A stretch of DNA of 64,000 nt from Lentzea albida (GTDB lineage Bacteria; Actinomycetota; Actinomycetes; Mycobacteriales; Pseudonocardiaceae), in contig NZ_FOFV01000015.1 of the NCBI RefSeq assembly GCF_900111005.1, forward strand, positions 186,001 to 250,000. The letters run 5' to 3'. Made by a program: the position numbers and the translations under genes. The notes under the pieces were generated by a model. That model was not told the origin of the DNA and did not search any database. It worked only from the letters and a program-made list of their open reading frames with translations. This document shows positions 18,191 to 25,475 of the stretch, one piece after another. Every line of letters starts with the position of its first letter. The first letter of the stretch is position 1.

Positions 18191-20133
18191 TCTTGGTAGC
18201 CGTCGCCGCCCCCACCTCGCAGCCCAGGGCGTTGCAGCACAGGAAGTCGCTGGTCCTCGCCGGGATCGTCGTCGCCTGGCTGGTGCTGTGGGTGCTGTTC
18301 CGCAACGTCTGGACGCTCTCGCTCGGCGCCGCCGACCTGACGCCGCTGCACCGCTGGATCAACGACGTCAACGACGCCGTAGGCGCGTCCAGGAACTCGA
18401 ACCCCGTGTTCCTGTACTTCTTCAACGAGATCCGGCTCGTCATCGACGAGTTCGTGACGTTCGTGCAGGCCCTGATCGCGCAGCCGTCGTTCGGCAGGCC
18501 GGTGCCGGTGATCGGCTGGCTCGGCGTGGTCGCGATCGCGGGCTTCGTGAGCCTCGCGGTCGCCGGCTGGCGGGTCGCGCTGCTCGCCGTCGCGGGCTTC
18601 GTGTTCCTCGGCCTGCAGGGGTTGTGGCAGGAGAGCATGGACACGCTCTCGCTGACCCTCGCGGCCGTCGTGATCTCGTTGCTCATCGGCATTCCGCTGG
18701 GCATCTGGGCGGGCCTGTCCGACCGGGCCCACCGGCTCCTGACGCCGGTGCTCGACTTCATGCAGACGATGCCGACGTTCGTCTACCTGGCGCCGCTCAC
18801 GTTGTTCTTCCTGATCGGACCGGCGTCCGCGACCATCGCGACGCTGATCTACGCCGCCCCGCCGGCGATCCGGATCACCGCGCACGCCATCCGCTCGGTG
18901 CCGCGCAACACCGTCGAGGCGAGCGAGTCCCTCGGCGCGACGCGGAACCAGACGCTCGTGAAGGTGCTGCTGCCGTCCGCGCGCAAGACCATCGTGCTCG
19001 GCGTCAACCAGACGATCATGGCCGCGCTGGCCATGGTCACGATCGCCGCGCTGATCGACGCGCCGGGCCTCGGCAAGACCGTCGTGAAGGCGCTGCAGAC
19101 CCTCGACGTCGGCACGGCGTTCAACGCGGGCCTCGCGATCGTGGTGCTGGCCATCGTGCTGGACCGCGTCACGACCGCCGCCGCGAACGAACGCCGTGGG
19201 CTTCCCCGCTGGGCGTTGTTCGGCGGTGCCGGCGTGACGGCCGTCTGCGTCTACCTCTCCTACACCTACCTGTGGGCGGCGGAGTTCCAGTCGGACGTGG
19301 AGATCGGCAGCTCGATCAACAAGGGTGCGACGGCCGTGACGGAGTGGGCGCAGGACTCGCTTCCCGTGCTCACCGGCGGGTTCAAGGACTTCGTCACGTT
19401 CGCGTTGATCAACCCGCTGCAGGCGCTGCTGGCCGAGTCGCCGTGGTTCCTGGTGGCGTTGGTGGTCGTCGCGGTGTCGTTCCTGGTCGGCGGCGTCCGG
19501 TCCGCGGTCGTGTCCGCCGCGTGCGTCGCGCTGCTGATCGCGACCGGCCTGTGGCAGGACTCGATGATCACGCTGGCGTCCACGCTGGTCGCCACGATCC
19601 TGGTGATGGTCCTCGGGGTCGTCGTCGGCGTGTGGATGGGCCGCAGCAGGCGGGCCGACAGGGTCATCCGCCCGGTCCTCGACGCGGCGCAGGTCATGCC
19701 CGCCTTCGTCTACCTGGTGCCGTTCCTCGCGTTGTTCTCCGCGTCGCGCTTCACCGCGATCATCGCCGCGGTGGTGTTCGCCGCACCGGTGGCCATCAAG
19801 ATCATCGCGGACGGCATCCGGGCGGTCTCGCCCGCGACGGTCGAGGCGTCCACGGCGCTGGGGTCGAGCTCGTGGCAGACGATCGTGAAGGTGCAGCTGC
19901 CCATGGCGCGCGGAGCGTTGACGCTCGCCGCCAACCAGGGCCTGATCTACGTGCTCTCGATGGTCGTCGTCGGCGGTCTCGTCGGCGCCGGCGCGCTCGG
20001 CTACGACGTGGTGGCCGGGTTCTCGCAGGGCCAGTTGTACGGCAAGGGGCTCGCGGCCGGTGTCGCGATCGTCGTGCTCGGCGTCATGCTCGACCGCCTC
20101 ACCCAGGCGGCCGCCAAGCGGTGGACCAACTAG
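18187..20133 (+). CDS. Glycine betaine ABC permease, two ProW-type domains fused
   Basis: A 648-aa integral membrane protein. It holds two complete ProW-like permease halves in tandem: the first around residues 140-330 with EAA-loop [20 protein letters not shown], the second around 440-645 with [20 protein letters not shown]. Each half is preceded by extra hydrophobic segments. In most systems two copies of one shorter permease form the channel, so this fusion supplies both from a single chain. The GTG start overlaps the ATPase stop, and the binding-protein gene follows 12 nt downstream. It is probably an osmoprotectant importer. Confidence 0.93.
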   Translation: MILVAVAAPTSQPRALQHRKSLVLAGIVVAWLVLWVLFRNVWTLSLGAADLTPLHRWINDVNDAVGASRNSNPVFLYFFNEIRLVIDEFVTFVQALIAQPSFGRPVPVIGWLGVVAIAGFVSLAVAGWRVALLAVAGFVFLGLQGLWQESMDTLSLTLAAVVISLLIGIPLGIWAGLSDRAHRLLTPVLDFMQTMPTFVYLAPLTLFFLIGPASATIATLIYAAPPAIRITAHAIRSVPRNTVEASESLGATRNQTLVKVLLPSARKTIVLGVNQTIMAALAMVTIAALIDAPGLGKTVVKALQTLDVGTAFNAGLAIVVLAIVLDRVTTAAANERRGLPRWALFGGAGVTAVCVYLSYTYLWAAEFQSDVEIGSSINKGATAVTEWAQDSLPVLTGGFKDFVTFALINPLQALLAESPWFLVALVVVAVSFLVGGVRSAVVSAACVALLIATGLWQDSMITLASTLVATILVMVLGVVVGVWMGRSRRADRVIRPVLDAAQVMPAFVYLVPFLALFSASRFTAIIAAVVFAAPVAIKIIADGIRAVSPATVEASTALGSSSWQTIVKVQLPMARGALTLAANQGLIYVLSMVVVGGLVGAGALGYDVVAGFSQGQLYGKGLAAGVAIVVLGVMLDRLTQAAAKRWTN

Positions 20134-20145
20134 GAGGTCTGGACA

Positions 20146-21108
20146 GTGGCAAGGCACAGCGTGCTCGGAACTGTGAGCGCAGGGCTCGTGGCGCTCGTGG
20201 TTCTGTCTGGTTGCGGTGGCGCCAAGGTCGGTGACACCTCCTCGGGTGCGACCGGCGACTGCGGCACGTTCAACCTCGCGATCAACCCGTGGGTCGGTTA
20301 CGAGGCGAACGCGGCCGTGCTCGCGTACGTGGCCGAGAAGGAGCTCAAGTGCAAGGTGACCAAGAAGGAGCTGAAGGAAGAGGTCGCCTGGCAGGGCTTC
20401 GGCACCGGTGAGGTCGACGCCGTGGTCGAGAACTGGGGCCACGACGACCTGCGCAAGAAGTACATCGACGAGCAGAAGACGGCCGTCAGCGCGGGTTCCA
20501 CGGGCGTGAAGGGGCAGATCGGCTGGTACGTGCCGCCGTGGCTCGCCAAGGAGCACCCCGACATCCTGGACTGGAACAACCTCAACAAGTACGCGGACCA
20601 GTTCAAGACCTCGGAGTCCGGCGACAAGGGCCAGCTGCTCGACGGCGACCCGTCGTTCGTGACCAACGACGAGGCCCTGGTCAAGAACCTGAACCTCAAC
20701 TACAAGGTCGTCTACGGCGGCAGCGAGACCGCGCTGATCCAGGCCTTCCGCCAGGCGGAGAAGGACAAGAAGTGGGTCATCGGCTACTTCTACTCGCCGC
20801 AGTGGCTGCTGAACGAGATCAAGCTCGAGAAGGTGAAGCTGCCCCCGTACACCGCGGGGTGTGACGCCGACGCCGAGAAGATCGCCTGCGACTACCCCGA
20901 CTACGACCTCGACAAGATCGTGTCGAAGAAGTTCGCCGACGCCAACGGCCCCGCCGCCCAGCTGGTCAAGAACTTCAAGTGGACCAACGAGGACCAGAAC
21001 ACCGTGGCGAAGTACATCGCCGAGGACAAGATGAAGCCCGAGGACGCCGCCAAGAAGTGGGCGGACGCCAACGCCGACAAGATCAAGGCGTGGCTGCCCA
21101 AGGCCTAG
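20146..21108 (+). CDS. Glycine betaine/proline-type ABC substrate-binding lipoprotein (copy 2)
   Basis: A 320-aa lipoprotein with signal peptide and lipobox VLSGC (Cys about residue 23). It shares long identical runs with copy 1 at 15987: [12 protein letters not shown] versus [44 protein letters not shown] and AGCDADA. The two are clear paralogues. GTG 20146 follows AGGAGG (20132-20137), itself straddling the permease stop, so this copy is translated with the transporter operon while copy 1 stands alone on the other strand. A strong terminator follows. Confidence 0.95.
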   Translation: MARHSVLGTVSAGLVALVVLSGCGGAKVGDTSSGATGDCGTFNLAINPWVGYEANAAVLAYVAEKELKCKVTKKELKEEVAWQGFGTGEVDAVVENWGHDDLRKKYIDEQKTAVSAGSTGVKGQIGWYVPPWLAKEHPDILDWNNLNKYADQFKTSESGDKGQLLDGDPSFVTNDEALVKNLNLNYKVVYGGSETALIQAFRQAEKDKKWVIGYFYSPQWLLNEIKLEKVKLPPYTAGCDADAEKIACDYPDYDLDKIVSKKFADANGPAAQLVKNFKWTNEDQNTVAKYIAEDKMKPEDAAKKWADANADKIKAWLPKA

Positions 21109-21124
21109 TCAGAGCCCGAGCACG

Positions 21125-21169
21125 GCAGCGGGGTGTGGTTCCTGGACGAGAGGAACCACACCCCGCTGC
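21125..21169. terminator. Strong bidirectional hairpin terminator
   Basis: A 19-bp perfect stem (GCAGCGGGGTGTGGTTCCT and complement) with a 7-nt loop, followed by TGTTGTGG. It lies between the convergent betaine operon and the small gene at 21180. Confidence 0.9.
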
Positions 21170-21179
21170 TGTTGTGGCA

Positions 21180-21356
21180 TCACGCGGCCTTCGGTCCGGC
21201 GGGAACCTCGGGCTCGTGGCGGTGCGTCATCCGGTGCCACCACGACCGCGGCTTCCCGCCGTTGCGGTAGTACTCCCGCACGCGGCGGGCGTCCTCCCGC
21301 AGGGCTTCCTGCCGGTAGTCCATCTCCGCCTTGATCGCCTCGGGCGTCCACTCCAT
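21180..21356 (-). CDS. Small hypothetical protein, 58 aa
   Basis: A short, highly charged protein (MEWTPEAIKAEMDYRQEALR then REDARRVREYYRNG, ending in a His/Pro-rich tail). It is helical and cytosolic by composition. I know no family for it. The ATG at 21356 is chosen because GAGGAG lies 8 nt upstream; an in-frame GTG at 21365 would overlap that site. It stands alone, bounded by the terminator at its 3' end. Confidence 0.65.
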   Translation of the reverse strand: MEWTPEAIKAEMDYRQEALREDARRVREYYRNGGKPRSWWHRMTHRHEPEVPAGPKAA

Positions 21357-21475
21357 CTGACTCACTCCTCAGGTCGTTGCTGACAACGATGAGAGTGCTC
21401 CTGAGGGGTGGCCGCTTGCATCGGACGATCACCTAAGGCATCGCCGCGAACCCCTTACCCGAAGGCCGCGACCGG

Positions 21476-22951
21476 TCAGTCGGTTCGTGCGTTGCCACCG
21501 GCCGCCGGACGGACGGTGGCCGTCGTGGCGCGGGCCTCGTTGTCGTCGGGCTTCGGGTCACCCGGCGACCAGTTCTCGATCACGGCCTTCGCGCGGAACG
21601 TCACCGCGCCCGTGGCCGCGTCCTGCGCGGAGTAGGTGTAGGCGAACGGGAACACGACCTGACCGGTCGGGGACGCCGCCACCCGCTGGGTGGAGTGCCC
21701 GATCTCCTGGTCGTAGGCGCCGTTCACGCCGACCTTGTAGAACGTGACCTTGACGTCCTCGGCGTACCGGGTGTTCGCCACGGACACCTTGATCGGCTTC
21801 GTCTGACCCGCCCGTGCCGACGTGGGCACGGTCAGGGCCGCGATCGACACGTCGTGCGTCTCGACCTTGACCTCGGTCTCGCTCGACCCGGTGCGCCCGT
21901 CGGCCGTGGTGCCGGTCGTGACGACCCGGTACGTGCCGTCCTTGGCGTAGCGGTGCTGGAACACGGGCGTGGTGACCGGGTGGGTCGTGCCGTCACCCAG
22001 GTCGACGGTGCCGCTGACGAGAGGCCGGCCCGCCGGGTCGCCGGGATAGTTGTTGAACCACAGGTCGGCGTAGACCGACGGGAAGCCTGAAACGTAGGTG
22101 AACGGGCTGATCTCCGGAGCGGTCTGGAGCCACGCCGTGAACGTGCCGGCGTCTTCGGCGTCCTCGGCCAGCCGCACCAGGTAGGTCTGGCCCGCCTCGG
22201 CCGCGAACACCGCGCCCTGGTCCTCGGCCTCGGACGACACGCAGTCCACTTCGGACAGATCCGTCGCGAGGTGCACGCTGATCGCCGCCCGCTGCGTGAT
22301 GACCTGGACGAACCGGTCGCGGGTCGTGGTGTAGGAGTACCAGACGGACCGGGTCGCCGCGGTGTCGCAGCTCGGCGGCACCTCGCCGGGTTCGGCCGTC
22401 GCCCGGGACAGGTCGCCGTCGAACGTGGACGGCAGGGACGCCACCGCGGCGGAAGCCCTGCTGTCGTTGGGTTCCGGCCCGGAGGCGCTGAGCGTGAACG
22501 TCACCGGACCGCCCGCGCCCGCGTAGTGCTCGGCCAGCAGGAAGTAGTAGGTCCTACCCGCCTCGACGTGCACCGACTTGGCACCGCCGACGTTGTACGT
22601 GCAGGTGCCCGGCTCCATGGACAACGCGCCGCGCTGTCCGGTGTGGACGGACAGGAGCGGTCCGTAGCGGCCGCTCTGCGCCTTCGCGCGGACGATGCCG
22701 TCGCTGGGAGCCGTGTACTCGAGCCACACGGATCCCTGGCTGGAGGAGTAGCAGGACGTCGGGTCGTCCGGCGCCTTGGTGGAACCCGTGGTGTCGATGG
22801 TCGCGCTGAACGGCAGCGCCGTGATCTCGGTGGCGGTGTCGAAGTCGTCGCCCGCGGGCGGGGCGGCGTGCGCGACACCGGGTGCCAGCGCCGCCGTCAC
22901 CGCCGCGGCGAGCGCGACGACCGACACGCGCAAACGCGTGGACAGTCTCAT
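21476..22951 (-). CDS. Secreted PKD/CARDB-like protein (paralogue B)
   Basis: A 491-aa exported protein. Residues 1-29 are a Sec signal peptide ending in AHA. Two beta-rich segments of pre-peptidase-C-like character follow (each with a DDFDTA/NDSRAS-type start and a GRTYYFLLA or GQTYLVRLA strand). A PKD-like domain comes next (VDLGDGTTHPV with HRYAKDGTYRVV, ~residues 310-350), then a CARDB-like beta domain at the C-terminus. These domains bind surfaces or sugars rather than catalyse. It is the downstream partner of a clear paralogue 12 nt away. Its role, possibly glycan or glycoprotein capture, is inferred from position next to a GH18 gene. Confidence 0.85.
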   Translation of the reverse strand: MRLSTRLRVSVVALAAAVTAALAPGVAHAAPPAGDDFDTATEITALPFSATIDTTGSTKAPDDPTSCYSSSQGSVWLEYTAPSDGIVRAKAQSGRYGPLLSVHTGQRGALSMEPGTCTYNVGGAKSVHVEAGRTYYFLLAEHYAGAGGPVTFTLSASGPEPNDSRASAAVASLPSTFDGDLSRATAEPGEVPPSCDTAATRSVWYSYTTTRDRFVQVITQRAAISVHLATDLSEVDCVSSEAEDQGAVFAAEAGQTYLVRLAEDAEDAGTFTAWLQTAPEISPFTYVSGFPSVYADLWFNNYPGDPAGRPLVSGTVDLGDGTTHPVTTPVFQHRYAKDGTYRVVTTGTTADGRTGSSETEVKVETHDVSIAALTVPTSARAGQTKPIKVSVANTRYAEDVKVTFYKVGVNGAYDQEIGHSTQRVAASPTGQVVFPFAYTYSAQDAATGAVTFRAKAVIENWSPGDPKPDDNEARATTATVRPAAGGNARTD

Positions 22952-22963
22952 GGTTCCCCCAGG

Positions 22964-24454
22964 TCAGTTCGCGAGAGCGGTGGTCGTGGCCGCCGGACGG
23001 ACGGTGGTCGCGATCGCGATCACCTCGTTGTCCATCGGGCGTGCGTCCTGCACCGGGTACGGCAGCGAGAGCACGGCGCGGAACGTCACCTTGCCGATCG
23101 CGGCGTCCTCCGGGGTGAAGGTGTACGCGAACGGGAAGGAGACCTTGCGGGTCGGGTGCGCCGGCACGTCGAGCGTGAGCACACCGACCTCCTTCCACCA
23201 GTCGCCGTCGCTGCGGAACAGCGTGACCGTGGCCTTCTCCAGGTGCCGGGTGTTGCCGACCTGGACGGTGATCTGCTTCTGCTGCCCGGCCCGTGCCGAG
23301 GAAGGTGGGGTGAACTTGGTGATCGCGACGTCGTGCGTCTTCACCGTCACCGTGGTGGTGTCCGTGGCGGTCCGGCCGTCGGCGGACGTGGCGCTGACCG
23401 TCACCGTGTAGACGCCGTCCACCGAGTAGCGGTGCCCGACCTGCTCCTCACCGGTGGGCGCCGAGGTGGTGCCGTCCCCGAAGTCGACGACGGAGGTCAC
23501 CGCGTTGCCCCACTGGGCGGAGTGGTCGAGGGTGAACCCGACGGTCTCGTAGACCGACCGGTCCCCCGACGAGTCCGCGTAGACGGACGTTCGCAGCGCG
23601 GGCGCCTCGTCCAGCCGCACCGTGACGGGCGAGGAGTTGTAGGTGGGGCCGGAAACCTGGATGTAGTAGGTCGTGCCCGCGTTCAGGCGCATCGCCTTGC
23701 CGTCGTAGTAGCTCGCGCCGGTGCACCCGACCAGGCGCAGTCCGGTGAGCGACGGGCCGTCGTAGATCGCGAGGCGGGGACCGCTGCCGTTCGTCTGCAC
23801 GCGGGCGAGCACCGACTGGGTCGTCGCGGGCGTGTAGGAGTACCAGGCGCTCGGCGATCCCTCGGCACCGGAGCAGCCCTGCGCCGCCGGTTCGTCGGTC
23901 TCGTAGCCGGCCAGCGCGAGGTCAGGGCCCGGCGTGCTGAACGGCAGCGACGGCACGGACTGCGCGTCGGCGAAGTCGTCGTTGGCGAGCGGTGCCACCC
24001 GCTGGACCGTCAGGTTCACCTGCGCACCCGGCGTGGAGGAGTCGCTGACCATGAAGTGGTATCGGGTGCCGGCCTTCGCCCGGAACGTGATCGGCCTGCT
24101 GTTGGCCGAGGTGCAGTTGTTCGGGAAGTACCTGAGATCACCTCGTTCGCCGGTGAACGCCGTGGTGAGCAGCTGCCGGCTGCTGCCGTCCGTGCTGATC
24201 CGCAGGAACCCGTCCTCGGTGGCGGTGTGGCTGAACCACACCGAGCCGCGCGGCGAGTAGCCGTCGCACGCACCGGGGTCGTCGGAGGCGGTGGTCGCCT
24301 CCGACAGGCTCTGCTGCGCGGTGAACGGCAGCGCGGTGATCGGCGTCGCGGCGCCGATGTCGTCGTTCGACGGTGGCGCCGCGTGCGCGACACCCGGAGT
24401 GACGATCCCCAGTGCGACCACGACGACAGCCGCGATCGATCTCCAAGAAGGCAT
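22964..24454 (-). CDS. Secreted PKD/CARDB-like protein (paralogue A)
   Basis: A 496-aa exported protein with Sec signal peptide (residues ~1-25, ending AHA), two pre-peptidase-C-like beta segments (NDDIGAATPITALPF and NDDFADAQSVPSLPF openings), a PKD-like domain (VDFGDGTTSAP, HRYSVDGVYTVTV) and a C-terminal CARDB-like domain. It is a paralogue of the next gene, with the same domain order. ATG 24454 is chosen by the signal peptide; the frame is open further upstream without support. It lies 118 nt downstream of the GH18 gene on the same strand, so it may belong to that operon or have its own promoter. Confidence 0.85.
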   Translation of the reverse strand: MPSWRSIAAVVVVALGIVTPGVAHAAPPSNDDIGAATPITALPFTAQQSLSEATTASDDPGACDGYSPRGSVWFSHTATEDGFLRISTDGSSRQLLTTAFTGERGDLRYFPNNCTSANSRPITFRAKAGTRYHFMVSDSSTPGAQVNLTVQRVAPLANDDFADAQSVPSLPFSTPGPDLALAGYETDEPAAQGCSGAEGSPSAWYSYTPATTQSVLARVQTNGSGPRLAIYDGPSLTGLRLVGCTGASYYDGKAMRLNAGTTYYIQVSGPTYNSSPVTVRLDEAPALRTSVYADSSGDRSVYETVGFTLDHSAQWGNAVTSVVDFGDGTTSAPTGEEQVGHRYSVDGVYTVTVSATSADGRTATDTTTVTVKTHDVAITKFTPPSSARAGQQKQITVQVGNTRHLEKATVTLFRSDGDWWKEVGVLTLDVPAHPTRKVSFPFAYTFTPEDAAIGKVTFRAVLSLPYPVQDARPMDNEVIAIATTVRPAATTTALAN

Positions 24455-24572
24455 GCGAAAAAGACCCCCCAAAACCCCCTGCCCCCACCTTCCCCCGACG
24501 GAGGCACTCGAGCACATGATGCGCCAGGCGGGGTGGAAGTTGACCACCCCGCCGCAAGTTGCCCCGAACGGC

Positions 24573-25472
24573 CTACTTCTGCATCGCCGTGACTTCGCTC
24601 GCCCACCGCCACGGCTCCGCGGTGCCACCCGGCAGCGAGTTGAAGTACTCCCAGCCCGCCACGCCACCGAAGTTGGTGTACTTGGTCTTGAGACTGGTCA
24701 CGGTGTTCTTCAGGGTCGTCGTGGAGACGTAGCCCGACCCGCCGTTGGCCGAGTTGGTGAGGACGCCGAGCACGACCTTGTTCGCCGGGATCAACCGCCG
24801 GTTGATGATCTGGTCGTAGTTCGAGGTGCTGCCCGCGTTGCCCCAGCCGTTGTAGAACTGGCCGTTGAACCACGCGATCTTCGAGCCGTGGCTGCGGTAC
24901 AGGTCCTCGTAGTTGAAGCCGGACAGGTTGCCGCCGCCCCACAACGCCGACGCGACCGGCGAGAGCGTGACGATGAAGTTCGCGCCGAAGTCGGTCTTGA
25001 GCTGGTCGATCACGCGGCGGATGCCGGCGATCGACATCCGCTCCTCGACGTCGAGGTCGACGCCGTTGAGCTTGTAGGTGCGGATCGTGTCGCGCAGCAA
25101 CGGGTAGTAGGTGTCGAACTGCGTGTCGAGCCGCGCGAACGAGCCCTGCGCGGCGCCGCCGACCATGCCGATCACGTTGACGCCGCGGGCCTGCATCGCG
25201 GCGAGGTCGGCCCACATCTGGGTGTACCGCGAGTGCGAAGGCGGGTGGTCGTTGAGGTGGACGATCCTGTTGTCGTTGAGGTGGATGGCCGCGACGAGGA
25301 CGTCGGTGACGCCGGTGCCGCGGTCGAGCAGGGGCTTGGGCGAGACGTACGTGCCGGTCGCGCCGTTGCTGTACTGGGTCTGGTAGTAGACGACGGTTCG
25401 CTTCTGGGTGGCCGCCTGGGCCGGTGGCGCGGCGAGCGCCACCAGCAGCAGGGCCAGGAACAGCTTCTTCAT
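24573..25472 (-). CDS. Secreted GH18 endo-beta-N-acetylglucosaminidase-like hydrolase
   Basis: A 299-aa exported glycosidase; residues 1-21 are a Sec signal peptide. The GH18 signature appears as NGVDLDVEERMS at residues 136-147, giving Asp139, Asp141 and the catalytic Glu143 of the DxDxE motif. Small single-domain GH18 proteins with DVEE rather than DWE resemble endo-beta-N-acetylglucosaminidases, which cut between the two core GlcNAc residues of N-glycans, more than chitinases. It follows GH38 and GH5 genes and a sugar importer on one strand, which supports a role in releasing N-glycans outside the cell. The ATG follows an AGGT site that includes the GH38 stop. Confidence 0.85.
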   Translation of the reverse strand: MKKLFLALLLVALAAPPAQAATQKRTVVYYQTQYSNGATGTYVSPKPLLDRGTGVTDVLVAAIHLNDNRIVHLNDHPPSHSRYTQMWADLAAMQARGVNVIGMVGGAAQGSFARLDTQFDTYYPLLRDTIRTYKLNGVDLDVEERMSIAGIRRVIDQLKTDFGANFIVTLSPVASALWGGGNLSGFNYEDLYRSHGSKIAWFNGQFYNGWGNAGSTSNYDQIINRRLIPANKVVLGVLTNSANGGSGYVSTTTLKNTVTSLKTKYTNFGGVAGWEYFNSLPGGTAEPWRWASEVTAMQK

Positions 25473-25475
25473 GCG

